A stretch of 64,000 nucleotides of DNA. Source: Exiguobacterium antarcticum DSM 14480. Its GTDB lineage: Bacteria; Bacillota; Bacilli; Exiguobacteriales; Exiguobacteriaceae. How positions within the stretch are numbered: position 1 is the stretch's first letter; each line of letters opens with the position of its first letter. Below are positions 17,379 to 26,526 of the stretch, one piece after another. The stretch is taken from positions 1 to 64,000 of the forward strand of contig NZ_JMKS01000006.1 of the NCBI RefSeq assembly GCF_000685865.1. Reading direction: 5' to 3'. The notes under the pieces are model-generated. The model did no database searches. It was not told where the DNA came from and saw nothing but the letters and a program-made list of their open reading frames with translations. Made by a program: the position numbers and the translations under genes.

Positions 17379-17945
17379 ATGTTGTCGGAATGGATCCGGT
17401 TCATCTCGAGTATCTTGTTCATCCCGATTTCGGATGATTTGTTGGTCATCCGCCAAATCAGCAGCTGGTTACGCCAGGATCAAGCACTCATCCTGATTTT
17501 TTTATCCGTCTGGTCCGCCTGTTTCGTGTGTTTTAATCTGTTTTACGGCATTCCCCGTATTTTTCGCGAACTTCCCTTCTTTCAAAAGTTATTGACCAAT
17601 AAACATCTTGCGAAAGCCGAAGTGATTCTGCAGGAGAAAGGAACGGTCGCCATCGCCATGTCGTTTTTCCTGCCGGGTGTCCGGCGTCCGATTCATTATA
17701 TGGCAGGACTGCTCGCCTATCCGTTTCGCCCCTACGTGCTCGTGACGTTTGCCGGAACCGGCGTCTATGCGTTGCTGTGGACGATTCTCGTTAACCGGCT
17801 CGGTGCCTATGGTCTGTTGAACCGCTTTTCGACATGGTGGGCGACCCATGGCGGTGTCATCTTGTTGCCGGGACTACTAATCCTGTCTTGCTTGTTAGGT
17901 TGGATCTTCCGGGACACGATCCGGAACTGGTTTGTCCGTCCGTAA
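17379..17945 (+). CDS. DedA-family (SNARE-associated/VTT) membrane protein
   Basis: 188 residues with about five hydrophobic stretches. The conserved DedA block is present: FFLPGVRRPIHYMAGLLAYPF, with the essential prolines/arginines and glycine. The family supports lipid-carrier recycling and membrane homeostasis. GGAGGGAAGG precedes the ATG. It is divergent from cls and its 3' end overlaps the convergent AI-2E gene by 51 bases. Confidence 0.85.
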   Translation: MLSEWIRFISSILFIPISDDLLVIRQISSWLRQDQALILIFLSVWSACFVCFNLFYGIPRIFRELPFFQKLLTNKHLAKAEVILQEKGTVAIAMSFFLPGVRRPIHYMAGLLAYPFRPYVLVTFAGTGVYALLWTILVNRLGAYGLLNRFSTWWATHGGVILLPGLLILSCLLGWIFRDTIRNWFVRP

Positions 17946-19037
17946 CGCCATTTTACGGAGTTGTGCGAGTTTAATGATGTTGAGCACCGTGACCTTCGCG
18001 ACGGCGTAAAACGGGACGGCCAGCAACATACCGAGAATTCCCGCCAGTTGACCGGCAACGAGCAGGACGACCGTAATCGTAATCGGATGCACTTTCAAGG
18101 ATTTTCCCTGAACGAGCGGGGAGATGACATTGGCATCAAGTTGCTGGACGATCGTGATGCCGATGATGACATATAAGCCTTTGATTGGTTCATCCAAGAA
18201 GCCGATCAAGACAGCCGGCGCAGCGCCAAGGAACGGTCCAAGGTACGGAATGATATTCGTCGCGAAGATGAACAGACCAAGCGGTAAGAAGTACGGGACA
18301 TCAAGCCACCATAGGACGAGTGTCGCGAGACTCCCGACGAATGTACAGACGATCAATTGCGCCCGGACGTAAGAGCGGATCGTCCCGTTCATGTCTTTTA
18401 GAATCAGCAGGGCTTCCTTGCGGTAACTGATCGGGATGAACTGGACAAGCGCATTCGGTAATTTTTTTCCGTCGACCAACATGAAGACGTATAAAAAAAG
18501 TGCGATGAATAACGTGAAAACGGTCGAGGCAATCAACTGAATCAGCCAAAGCACAGAGCCGGCAATCGAGGAAAAGACGTTCCCGAGGAGTGCAGTCGCG
18601 CTTTTCATCGAGCTGTCGACGGTTGAAAACTGATTGTCGAGCGACGGAATCGACGTCCCATACTTGGCATATAGCGACAGCGATTGGCGGTAGAGCCGTT
18701 CAGCAAAACCGGGTACGGCACTGATGAAGGCAAAAAGCTGTTTCGTGATCAGCGGGAATAAGGTCAAGAGAAATAAAATGACAAGGGCCAATAACAAAAG
18801 CAAGACGATAAAAATCGCCAGTTTGCGCGACCGGAGACGACGTTCGAGTGAATCGACGAAACCAACGGAGAGGTAAAATAAAATTCCGGCGATGATGAAC
18901 GGGGTGAAAATCGTCGTAAACAGGACGAGTAACGGATAAAAAAGAAAGTCGACCTGTCGCGCCATATAAATGATGCCGAGAACGAGTAGGATGAACAGAC
19001 CGATACGAAAGGAACGATTGGAAATCAATCCGGACAA
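17895..19037 (-). CDS. AI-2E-family transporter (TqsA/YtvI type)
   Basis: 380 residues, seven to eight hydrophobic segments, with the family block PYLGPFLGAAPAVLIGFLDEP and the C-terminal VHPITITVVLLVAGQLAGILGMLLAVP. Members export autoinducer-2 or act as Na+/H+ antiporters, so substrate is uncertain. Start codon TTG at 19037 with GGGAGGAG upstream. Confidence 0.88.
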   Translation of the reverse strand: MSGLISNRSFRIGLFILLVLGIIYMARQVDFLFYPLLVLFTTIFTPFIIAGILFYLSVGFVDSLERRLRSRKLAIFIVLLLLLALVILFLLTLFPLITKQLFAFISAVPGFAERLYRQSLSLYAKYGTSIPSLDNQFSTVDSSMKSATALLGNVFSSIAGSVLWLIQLIASTVFTLFIALFLYVFMLVDGKKLPNALVQFIPISYRKEALLILKDMNGTIRSYVRAQLIVCTFVGSLATLVLWWLDVPYFLPLGLFIFATNIIPYLGPFLGAAPAVLIGFLDEPIKGLYVIIGITIVQQLDANVISPLVQGKSLKVHPITITVVLLVAGQLAGILGMLLAVPFYAVAKVTVLNIIKLAQLRKMALRTDKPVPDRVPEDPT

Positions 19038-19261
19038 GAGTATCTCCTCCCTCGAAAATGAACCATATGCTGTATCCTTTCCCCGAAACTGCTGTAAATA
19101 GCGTGAAAATTCTGAAAGATATGTGCTTTTTCACATTTAATTGTTATTTGCTTCAAAAAAGGGGTAATCATAAATTAACTTCGATTCATTGTTCAGAGAT
19201 GTGTCATGCCGTCATCGTTCAGTAAACCTGAAGGCCACTTCCGTTAAGGGAGGTGAAGCGG

Positions 19262-20182
19262 TTGGCGCAAGTGAAAGATCCGGTCATCGAAGACCGGTTG
19301 TTGCAACATTCCATCTTTAGTTCTCTTTTCTTATCGGTGTTTGGCATTGCCGCCGGATTCCTTCTTTCTTCCTCCTTTGTTCTGTTTGACGGACTTTATG
19401 CTTTGTTGAGTGTCGTCTTAAGTGTTTTTTCGCTTCGAGGTGGTCGGTTCATCACCGTCAAGGATGATGTCCACTTCCCGTTTGGCAAAGAATCATTGGA
19501 ACCCATTCTTGTTTTCTTTCAATATCTCATCGTCTTTCTCCTACTTATTTACGCATTTGTCGCTGCCATCGACACCATTCGGTCGGGTGGTGATCCGGTC
19601 GAACTGGGATTTGTCATCGGCTATCTGACGATCAGTGCCTTGATTGCGCTTATCGTGTACCGCCATCTGAAGCAACTCAACCGGTCCGCACGCTCGATTT
19701 TAGCGACAGCGGAAGTTGAACAATGGCGTCTGACCGTCATCATGGGCGTCGGTGCAGTCGTCGGTTACGGAATCGCCGGAATGGCAACTTGGTTGTCTTT
19801 TGAAAACGTCGCCCGTTACGTCGATCCGGTCATGCTGATGCTGATCGTCTTGTTTTTGATCCGTTATCCGGTCAAGGAGATGGTTCAAGCGATGCGGGAA
19901 ATGTTAGGGATGTCGACAAGTGAACGGTTGATGATCGACATCAAACAGAGTGTCGCTACAATCGTCGATGAATACGAAGTTGATGATATGTACCTCCGGA
20001 TTTCCAAGACAGGCAGTCTGATGTTCATCGAAATTGATTTGATTGTCCCGAAAAATTATCGCTATGACTCGATCATCGAACAAGATTTGATTCGTGAACA
20101 GATTGATGTGGCGCTTGATTGGTTGCCGCAAACGAAATGGCTGACCGTTGCTTTTACCGCTAACCGCAAATGGGCGGAGTGA
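19262..20182 (+). CDS. Cation-diffusion-facilitator-like transporter
   Basis: 306 residues, six hydrophobic segments. It shows FDGLYALLSVVLSVFSLRGGR, HFPFGKESLEPILVFFQ and YVDPVMLMLIVLFLIRYPV, equivalents of CDF conserved blocks, and a C-terminal cytoplasmic alpha/beta domain. The usual HxxxD metal site of helix 5 is not evident, so metal choice is unclear. I prefer the TTG at 19262, with GGGAGGTG 6 bases upstream. Confidence 0.8.
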   Translation: MAQVKDPVIEDRLLQHSIFSSLFLSVFGIAAGFLLSSSFVLFDGLYALLSVVLSVFSLRGGRFITVKDDVHFPFGKESLEPILVFFQYLIVFLLLIYAFVAAIDTIRSGGDPVELGFVIGYLTISALIALIVYRHLKQLNRSARSILATAEVEQWRLTVIMGVGAVVGYGIAGMATWLSFENVARYVDPVMLMLIVLFLIRYPVKEMVQAMREMLGMSTSERLMIDIKQSVATIVDEYEVDDMYLRISKTGSLMFIEIDLIVPKNYRYDSIIEQDLIREQIDVALDWLPQTKWLTVAFTANRKWAE

Positions 20183-20197
20183 ATGGGAGGGAATCGA

Positions 20198-21328
20198 ATG
20201 TCAACAACACGACTGATCCAGACATTTCAGGAGCTCGTGCAAATCGATTCAGAATCGTATGCGGAAGGTCCGTTTCAACAGGAACTGATGAAGCGGTTCC
20301 AAACGCTTGGTCTGACGATCCTCGAGGACGCGACGAAAGAACAGACGGGACTCGGTGCGAACAATTTCATTGCCCGGTTGGATGGTGATCCGTCAATTGA
20401 ACCGGTCTTTTTTTCGTCACATATGGATACGGTCTCACCGGGACGGGGCATTCGTCCGCAGGAACAAGACGGACGGATCGCGTCTGATCAGACGACGATT
20501 TTAGGCGCGGATGATAAGGCGGGCATCGCCATCATGCTGGAACTGATTCAACGCCTGCAGGAACAGCAGATTCCGCACGGGTCCATCGAATTCATCCTGA
20601 CAGCCGGCGAGGAAGTCGGGTTGCTTGGAGCGAAGGCAGTCGACATGTCGACCTTACAGGCGACGTATGGATACGTCCTCGATAACGGGGGACCGGTCGG
20701 CGGCATCATCACGACGAGCCCGTCGATGTATCGCTTGGATATCCGTCTGACCGGTCGCGCTGCCCATGCCGGACTTGAGCCGGAAAAAGGGATTTCGGCG
20801 ATTGAAGTCGCGGCCCAAGCGATCAGCCGGATGAAACTGGGGCGCATTGATCACGAAACGACGGCGAACATTGGTCAGATAAAAGGGGGGACGGCGATGA
20901 ATGTCGTCATGGAACACCTCGAGCTCGTCGCGGAAGTCCGTTCCTTTGATCACCAAAAGTGTCTCGATCAAGTCAAGGAGATGGAAACGATTCTGACCGA
21001 GGAGGTGACACGATACGGCGCGACACTCGATTTCAAGGCAGTCCCATTGATCACCGGGTATCAATTCGAAGAGTCCCATCCGTTGCTGGTGCATGCAGAA
21101 CGGTGTTTGGAAGGACTGGGACGTCCCGTCCGTTTTGAACGAAGTGGCGGCGGGACGGATGCCAACGTCTTTAACGAAAAGGGAAAAGTTGTCGTCAACG
21201 TCGCGATTGGCTACGAAGAAATTCACACCGTCCACGAATATATCCCGATTGCTGAATTTGAACAGGCCGTGCTGTTTGCAGAAGCGCTTGTCCGGCAGAT
21301 GCCTTTCTTCCCGAATCCGTCAACGTAA
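20198..21328 (+). CDS. M20-family metallopeptidase (PepT/YqjE-like)
   Basis: 376 residues. Metal ligands of M20 are visible: H75 and D77 (SSHMDT), D105/D106 (GADDKAG), E138/E139 (AGEEVG), Asp in VLDNGGPVGG and a late His in IHTVHEYI. A dimerisation lid lies between. It resembles tripeptidase-T-like enzymes. GGGAGGG precedes the ATG at 20198. The next three genes follow at 12-16 base spacings. Confidence 0.88.
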   Translation: MSTTRLIQTFQELVQIDSESYAEGPFQQELMKRFQTLGLTILEDATKEQTGLGANNFIARLDGDPSIEPVFFSSHMDTVSPGRGIRPQEQDGRIASDQTTILGADDKAGIAIMLELIQRLQEQQIPHGSIEFILTAGEEVGLLGAKAVDMSTLQATYGYVLDNGGPVGGIITTSPSMYRLDIRLTGRAAHAGLEPEKGISAIEVAAQAISRMKLGRIDHETTANIGQIKGGTAMNVVMEHLELVAEVRSFDHQKCLDQVKEMETILTEEVTRYGATLDFKAVPLITGYQFEESHPLLVHAERCLEGLGRPVRFERSGGGTDANVFNEKGKVVVNVAIGYEEIHTVHEYIPIAEFEQAVLFAEALVRQMPFFPNPST

Positions 21329-21340
21329 GGGGGAAGAACG

Positions 21341-22177
21341 ATGAAGCTGTTTCGTGAAACCGTGTTCATTATTTTAGCGATTTTTGTTCTCGCCGCCGGG
21401 ATCAATTTGTTTTTAGGTCCACACCATGTCGCAGCGGGTGGCGTGACCGGGATCGGGATTCTGCTCGAAGAAGTGCTTGGGATTGACCGCTCCATCGTCG
21501 TACTGGTGTTGAACGTGTTGATGTTACTATTTGCGTTTATCTTTTTAGGTAAGGAAGTGTTCTTGAAATCAGTCCTTGGCAGTCTGATGTTGCCGCTTGC
21601 CCTCGGTATCATCCCGGAGACGATGATTATGTCGGACCGGTTCTTTTCCGTCGCCTTTGGCAGTGTCCTCTTTGCAATCGGCGTCGCGACGCTTTACTGG
21701 TTTGGTGCGTCAAGTGGCGGGACAACGATTCCGCCGCTGATTTTCCACAAATACTTTAAGCTGAACACGTCCGTCGGTTACTTTTTGACGGATGCGACGA
21801 TTGTTGTCTTCAACATCTTTGTGTTTGGTCTGGAAGAATTTTTGTTTGCCGTCGCCTCGATTGTCATCACGACGTTTGTGATGGGGTATATCGAAATCGG
21901 ATTGGAACGCAAAAAAGCGATCTTCGTCACAAGTGAGTTGCATACGGACGAGATCCGAAACTATCTGCTGACGTCGCTCGACCGGGGAATGACAATTTTT
22001 ACAGTCGAAGGCGGGTACTCGGGCGAACAGAAAAAAATGCTGATGGTTATCATGAAACGTTCTGAATACGCAGGGGTCATCCGGGCGATTCACCAGATTG
22101 ACCGGCATTCCTTCATCATCGTCTACAATGTCGCCGATGTTCATGGTCTCGGGTTTAGCTACCAACCGGTCGTCTAA
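21341..22177 (+). CDS. YitT-family membrane protein (DUF161 plus DUF2179)
   Basis: 278 residues. The first ~190 residues hold five hydrophobic segments with AAGINLFLGPHHVAAGGVTGIGILL and GASSGGTTIPPLI. The C-terminal ~85 residues are a soluble DUF2179 domain (LDRGMTIFTVEGGYSGEQKKMLMVI). Function not established. AGGGGGAA upstream. Confidence 0.88.
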   Translation: MKLFRETVFIILAIFVLAAGINLFLGPHHVAAGGVTGIGILLEEVLGIDRSIVVLVLNVLMLLFAFIFLGKEVFLKSVLGSLMLPLALGIIPETMIMSDRFFSVAFGSVLFAIGVATLYWFGASSGGTTIPPLIFHKYFKLNTSVGYFLTDATIVVFNIFVFGLEEFLFAVASIVITTFVMGYIEIGLERKKAIFVTSELHTDEIRNYLLTSLDRGMTIFTVEGGYSGEQKKMLMVIMKRSEYAGVIRAIHQIDRHSFIIVYNVADVHGLGFSYQPVV

Positions 22178-22192
22178 AAGGGAGGAAACCGT

Positions 22193-23362
22193 ATGCAACC
22201 GATTATCGCCTTTACGATTATCATGCTCATCTGGACGGTCAGTGATTATATCTCGAAAAAAACGAAGGCCTTATTATCTTCCTTGTTTGTTGCTTCCATC
22301 ATTTTCTTGATCGGCTTCAAGACCAACCTGTTTCCGGAAGACCTCTTGCCGACGTCGTCCTTACTACCACTCGGACAAACCGTCGTCGGGATGATCATCG
22401 TCCATCTCGGAACGCTCATCAGTCTCGATGAATTTAAACGGCAGTGGAAAACGTTTCTGATCGGGGTATCAGCGGTGATCGGGATCAGTGTGTTGCTCTT
22501 TACGATCGGTCGGCTGTTCCTCGATACGAACTATGTCCTCAGCGCGATTGCCGCGGTCAGCGGCGGAACGATTTCCGTCATCATCGTTCAGGAACAAGCG
22601 TTGAACGCCGGATTGATCTCGGTCGCTGTCTTTCCGGTCTTGATCGCGGCGTTGCAAGGCTTGATTGGTTTTCCGCTGACGTCGGTCATCCTACGCAAGG
22701 AAGCATTACGGATCCGGGATGGCGTCCGGGATGGCAGCATCACGAAAAAAGCCGCCCTTGATCCGGCGGAATCAGCGGAAAAACAAACGATTTTGCCGGA
22801 GCCGTTCCAAACGACGGCCGGAACGTTGTTTGTCGTCGGTGTCGTCGTCATCGTCTCGTCGTTCCTGAGCGGCTTGACGAATGGCTGGCTCAATACGTTT
22901 GTCATCGCCTTGTTACTCGGGATTGCCTTACGGGCGACCGGCGTCTTGAAACCAAACGTCTTGAACGGAATTGATGCGTATGGTTTGATGATGCTCGCGA
23001 TTCTATTGATCATCTTCGGACCACTCGCAACCACGTCATTTGCGGATCTCGTCGAACTGTTTGTGCCACTGTTGATCGCCTTCATCCTTGGTGTACTCGG
23101 GATCGTGTTGTTCGCGATGCTTGCCGGGAAATTCCTCGGTTATTCGTACCCGATGGCGATCGCAATCGGTTTGACGTCACTATATGGTTTTCCAGGTACA
23201 TTGATTCTCAGTCAAGAAGCGGCTAAAAATATCGGGGAGACGGAAGACGAGGTCCAGATCATCGAAGACGAAATTTTACCAAAGATGGTCGTTGCCGGCT
23301 TCTCGACGGTCACGATCACATCCGTTTTCATCACCGGTATTTTAGCGTCATTCATCTACTAA
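22193..23362 (+). CDS. Unassigned multi-pass permease-like protein
   Basis: 389 residues, about eleven hydrophobic segments with a polar loop near residues 165-200. Pattern features such as GTLISLDEFKRQW, SGGTISVIIVQEQ and YSYPMAIAIGLTSLYGFPGT recall ESS/AEC-like permeases with inverted repeats, but I cannot name the family. It lies in a row with an M20 peptidase and YitT protein, so transport of a small metabolite or peptide product is possible. Confidence 0.7.
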   Translation: MQPIIAFTIIMLIWTVSDYISKKTKALLSSLFVASIIFLIGFKTNLFPEDLLPTSSLLPLGQTVVGMIIVHLGTLISLDEFKRQWKTFLIGVSAVIGISVLLFTIGRLFLDTNYVLSAIAAVSGGTISVIIVQEQALNAGLISVAVFPVLIAALQGLIGFPLTSVILRKEALRIRDGVRDGSITKKAALDPAESAEKQTILPEPFQTTAGTLFVVGVVVIVSSFLSGLTNGWLNTFVIALLLGIALRATGVLKPNVLNGIDAYGLMMLAILLIIFGPLATTSFADLVELFVPLLIAFILGVLGIVLFAMLAGKFLGYSYPMAIAIGLTSLYGFPGTLILSQEAAKNIGETEDEVQIIEDEILPKMVVAGFSTVTITSVFITGILASFIY

Positions 23363-23377
23363 CAGGAGGTTATTCAG

Positions 23378-24130
23378 ATGGGTCTAGGAGAAGATATCAA
23401 ACGGTTAAAGGGATTTGATGGTTCGACACACGTGCTGTCCGTCTATCTCAGTACGGCACCGGATAAACGGAACCAGTGGGAAACGATTTTACGGAATGAG
23501 AAAAAACGCCTTTTGATGGAGCAGGAGAATAAAAAAGATGTTGAATCGGCTTTTACGAAACTCGAACAAGCAATCAATAACGAGCGGACGAGTTTACTGC
23601 GCAGCATCGTTACTTTTGTTTCGAGCGATGATTCATTGCATGAAGTCTATTTCCTGCAACTCGATGTGACGGATGAAATCACTTATCATCCAAAACCAAA
23701 TCTCAATCAGCTCGAAGTGCTCGATCAACAGTTCCCACGAACCGGTATCGTGTTGACGAACCTTGATTCGGCAACCGTCCTTGACGTCCGGTTGGGTGAG
23801 GTCGACGCGACCCATGACTACGAACTGGATCTCGATACCGGACAATGGCGGCGTTATCAAGGACGAAGCAGCCGGAGTGGGGCTTCAAGCAGCAGTCAAA
23901 CCGATGATTTCCGGGACCGGGTCGAAAAACAGGCGGAACGGTTTTACCGGGAACTGTCCGGTGAGGTCGAAAAACTGAACCGGTCGCTCGGTTGGGAACA
24001 GATCATCGTCATCGGTGAACGCTCGCAAGCGAACTTCCTCGAACAGGCGTTAACGACAAAACCAAAAGAAGTCATTCATAAAAATTTGTCGCAATCGAGC
24101 CATCAACAGATTCTTAAGCAGGTATTTTGA
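23378..24130 (+). CDS. VLRF1-type (baeRF family 10) eRF1-domain protein
   Basis: 250 residues, soluble. It opens MGLGEDIKRLKGFDGSTHVLSVYLST, has a central beta-rich region and a helical part with a serine-rich loop (RSSRSGASSSSQ). This matches the bacterial archaeo-eukaryotic release factor-like group (VLRF1/baeRF), thought to act in ribosome rescue. Assignment is from overall pattern. AACAGGAGG upstream; last of the peptidase-YitT-permease row. Confidence 0.7.
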   Translation: MGLGEDIKRLKGFDGSTHVLSVYLSTAPDKRNQWETILRNEKKRLLMEQENKKDVESAFTKLEQAINNERTSLLRSIVTFVSSDDSLHEVYFLQLDVTDEITYHPKPNLNQLEVLDQQFPRTGIVLTNLDSATVLDVRLGEVDATHDYELDLDTGQWRRYQGRSSRSGASSSSQTDDFRDRVEKQAERFYRELSGEVEKLNRSLGWEQIIVIGERSQANFLEQALTTKPKEVIHKNLSQSSHQQILKQVF

Positions 24131-24136
24131 GTGTAA

Positions 24137-24161
24137 ACGTCTAAAGTATAGCTTTAGACGT
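24137..24161 (+). terminator. Hairpin after the VLRF1-type gene
   Basis: A 10-bp perfect stem (ACGTCTAAAG) with 5-base loop and no T-run, so a weak terminator or an mRNA end-stabilising hairpin. Confidence 0.45.
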
Positions 24162-24180
24162 ACATAGGGAGTGACGAAAC

Positions 24181-24765
24181 ATGTTCATGCAGCACATCAC
24201 GGACCAACTGAGTCTGAAATTAATCGAACGTCAGGACGCCGATGTGCTCTACGCCTTGATCGACGCCAACCGGGAACACTTACGGGAATGGCTCGGCTGG
24301 GTCGACGCGGCGACCGGACCGGACGTATACCGGGATGAGATCATTCCGGCGTGGTTAACGGACTATGCGAACGGAAACGGATTTGCCTGCGGGATTTACT
24401 TTGAAGGAGAACTCGTCGGGACGATTGCCTTACACGAAATCAATCAGAAGTTACGCCAAACCTCGATCGGGTATTATTTGACCGGGAACGGGCGCGGGCA
24501 AGGGTTGATGACGACCGTCGTCGCTTTCATCACCAACTATTGTTTTACGACGCTCGACTTGAACCGGGTCATCATCGAATGTGCGGTCGGCAACACCCGG
24601 AGCCGAATGATTCCGGAACGCCTCGGGTATCAGCAGGAAGGAATCCTCCGGGATGCGGAGAAGTTATACGGGGCGTATCATGATATTGCGGTTTACGCGA
24701 TGCTTGCACGGGACTGGTCAGATGTTTTGGTATCGGATCGACACACGAGCCACCGCTCGAACTGA
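24181..24765 (+). CDS. GNAT-family N-acetyltransferase (RimJ/RimL type)
   Basis: 194 residues. Opening LKLIERQDADVLYALIDANREHLREWLGW is typical of ribosomal-protein-serine acetyltransferase relatives (RimL/YdaF). The acetyl-CoA loop is IGYYLTGNGRGQGLMT, followed by ECAVGNTRSRMIPERLGY. The target is unknown. GGGAGTGA upstream. The next GNAT follows after 19 bases. Confidence 0.88.
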   Translation: MFMQHITDQLSLKLIERQDADVLYALIDANREHLREWLGWVDAATGPDVYRDEIIPAWLTDYANGNGFACGIYFEGELVGTIALHEINQKLRQTSIGYYLTGNGRGQGLMTTVVAFITNYCFTTLDLNRVIIECAVGNTRSRMIPERLGYQQEGILRDAEKLYGAYHDIAVYAMLARDWSDVLVSDRHTSHRSN

Positions 24766-24784
24766 CGTGAAAGGGAGAGGGACG

Positions 24785-25258
24785 ATGGTTAAATTTGAAA
24801 AAATGTCGGAAACGGCCTACGCAGCGTATTTACCGGAAGCCATCAAAGAATATGCCGAAGAGAAAATCAAGGCAGGAACATGGGCAGAAGTGGAGGCCGT
24901 TGACCGCTCGACAGCGGAGTACGGGCAACTATTGCCGGATGGGATTCAAACGAAACAGCATTATCTGTTTTCGATTTTGGACGACGCTGAACAGACACCC
25001 GTCGGTATGATCTGGTTTCAAGTAAGCGAATCGACGCATGGGCGGACGGCCTTTATCTTTGATTTCAACATCGAAGAGGGTCATCAAGGAAAAGGCTATG
25101 GACGGCAAGCGATCGAGATGCTCGAACAGATCGCACGACGGATGAACATCAAAAAAATCAAATTACATGTCTTCGCGCACAACGCCCGTGCGATTCATCT
25201 CTACGAAACGACAGGATTCATTACGACGGATTTACATATGACCAAAACATTGAACTGA
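24785..25258 (+). CDS. GNAT-family N-acetyltransferase
   Basis: 157 residues. The acetyl-CoA-binding loop is EEGHQGKGYGRQAIEML and the C-terminal motif HNARAIHLYETTGF. The ATG at 24785 is preceded by GGGAGAGGG. Probably co-transcribed with the previous acetyltransferase; substrate unknown. Confidence 0.87.
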   Translation: MVKFEKMSETAYAAYLPEAIKEYAEEKIKAGTWAEVEAVDRSTAEYGQLLPDGIQTKQHYLFSILDDAEQTPVGMIWFQVSESTHGRTAFIFDFNIEEGHQGKGYGRQAIEMLEQIARRMNIKKIKLHVFAHNARAIHLYETTGFITTDLHMTKTLN

Positions 25259-25263
25259 CAAAC

Positions 25264-25305
25264 AAACACCTCTGCGATCCGTTTTCCGGACCAGTAGAGG
25301 TGTTT
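25264..25305. terminator. Bidirectional terminator
   Basis: AAACACCTCT and AGAGGTGTTT arms between the convergent GNAT and C45 genes. Confidence 0.75.
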
Positions 25306-25313
25306 TACTGTCT

Positions 25314-26366
25314 TCAGCGCCATGTCTGAAGGGTATTCGCGAACTGGATATCGGTCTCGATTTCGCCGTGGACGTGCGTCGAGGTAAAGTCGTTACCGGC
25401 CAGCCAGTCTTTAAAGTCAAACTCAACCGGTTCCTGATCACCGCCAAGGGCGAACCAGACTTTCATGTCGGACGGGAAATAGGCCGACGTATGGATCGTA
25501 CCTGCCCAGTGACTGTACAAGTCGGAAAAGACACCTTTATCGGAGTCGTTCAGTAGCCGGAACGCCGATTCCGCATCCTGGATCAGATGCTGGTGGGTCT
25601 TCAGTTCCATCATCCGTCGTTTCGAGTCGTCGAGATGGAAACGATTTTCGTGTTGCAATAAATCAAAGTGATTCGTACAGATGTTCGTCTCGCGGACTTC
25701 GATGTCCCGTGCCGTGGCTTCGATGACGAATGAACGGTTCGATTGGTCGTGGACGACATAACTGAACGAACCCCGGTGCGGCATCTCTTTGACAAGTGAT
25801 ATCGCGTCTTCGACCGACGTACATGTCTCGAGGATGATGCGCCCGATCATGAAACTGACGAAGCCGTCTCCCGGACGACGGCGGTTGATGAAGTTATAGC
25901 CCATCGCGAGACCATGTTCGTTCATCCCGTCCATCCGTCCGGTGACGCGGGACGCTGGTCCGATAATGGCGGAACCGCCGTCCGTCGGTTGGAAGACGGA
26001 AAACCGTCCGTCGTATGTCATCGGGTGATAATCGTAGTTTCGGACGAGGAAATTATCGCCGGTCATGATCGAACAGCCACTTTTCGGTCCTTCGACCCGG
26101 TAGTGACCAAAATGGAGCAACGTATCGGCGAGGGATAATTCGAGTTCGTCCTGTAAGCCGAGTAATTCGTCCCAGATGTGGGGGGCATATCGCAAAAACA
26201 TCTCTTTTGTCTCGACAGGATCGACCTGAAAACGTGGAACACGAATCTTCCAATTGTCTTCGCGGTTATGAAGCAGTTCGTTCCGTTTGACGTAACGGCC
26301 TTGTTCGCGACCCAACTCGTAATGGGTCCCACGGAACTGTGTGATTTCGTTTGACACAGACTGCAC
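25314..26366 (-). CDS. C45-family N-terminal-nucleophile amidohydrolase
   Basis: 350 residues. FRGTHYELGREQGRYV near the start and the block GPKSGCSIMTGDNFLVRNYDYHP match the acyl-CoA:6-aminopenicillanate acyltransferase/C45 group, in which the Cys of SGCS becomes the N-terminal nucleophile after self-cleavage. It likely hydrolyses or transfers a linear amide. The start is GTG at 26366, eight bases after AAAGGAG; the open frame continues ~100 bases upstream without a ribosome site. Confidence 0.8.
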   Translation of the reverse strand: MQSVSNEITQFRGTHYELGREQGRYVKRNELLHNREDNWKIRVPRFQVDPVETKEMFLRYAPHIWDELLGLQDELELSLADTLLHFGHYRVEGPKSGCSIMTGDNFLVRNYDYHPMTYDGRFSVFQPTDGGSAIIGPASRVTGRMDGMNEHGLAMGYNFINRRRPGDGFVSFMIGRIILETCTSVEDAISLVKEMPHRGSFSYVVHDQSNRSFVIEATARDIEVRETNICTNHFDLLQHENRFHLDDSKRRMMELKTHQHLIQDAESAFRLLNDSDKGVFSDLYSHWAGTIHTSAYFPSDMKVWFALGGDQEPVEFDFKDWLAGNDFTSTHVHGEIETDIQFANTLQTWR

Positions 26367-26526
26367 AGCTTTCACTCCTTTGGTTTCTGTATGATTCTGA
26401 TTATATCGAAATGGACATCGACTGTCGTAACCAAGAGCTTGGAGCAACACATTGCTCATACCAATCATGAAAAAACACTGAATAATTTGAATAAGTTACC
26501 GATAAAGGAGGTGGAGGGATGAGAAG

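Noticed and set aside
20654-21235. 193-codon minus-strand frame inside the M20 peptidase
   Set aside because: The M20 frame has all catalytic motifs; the antisense frame has no recognisable domain.
26479-26505. Sigma-D-like promoter (TGAA, 15 bases, ACCGATAA) before the chemoreceptor
   Set aside because: Plausible for a motility gene, but the expected start would fall inside the ribosome site and one base of each box deviates; not strong enough as a feature.
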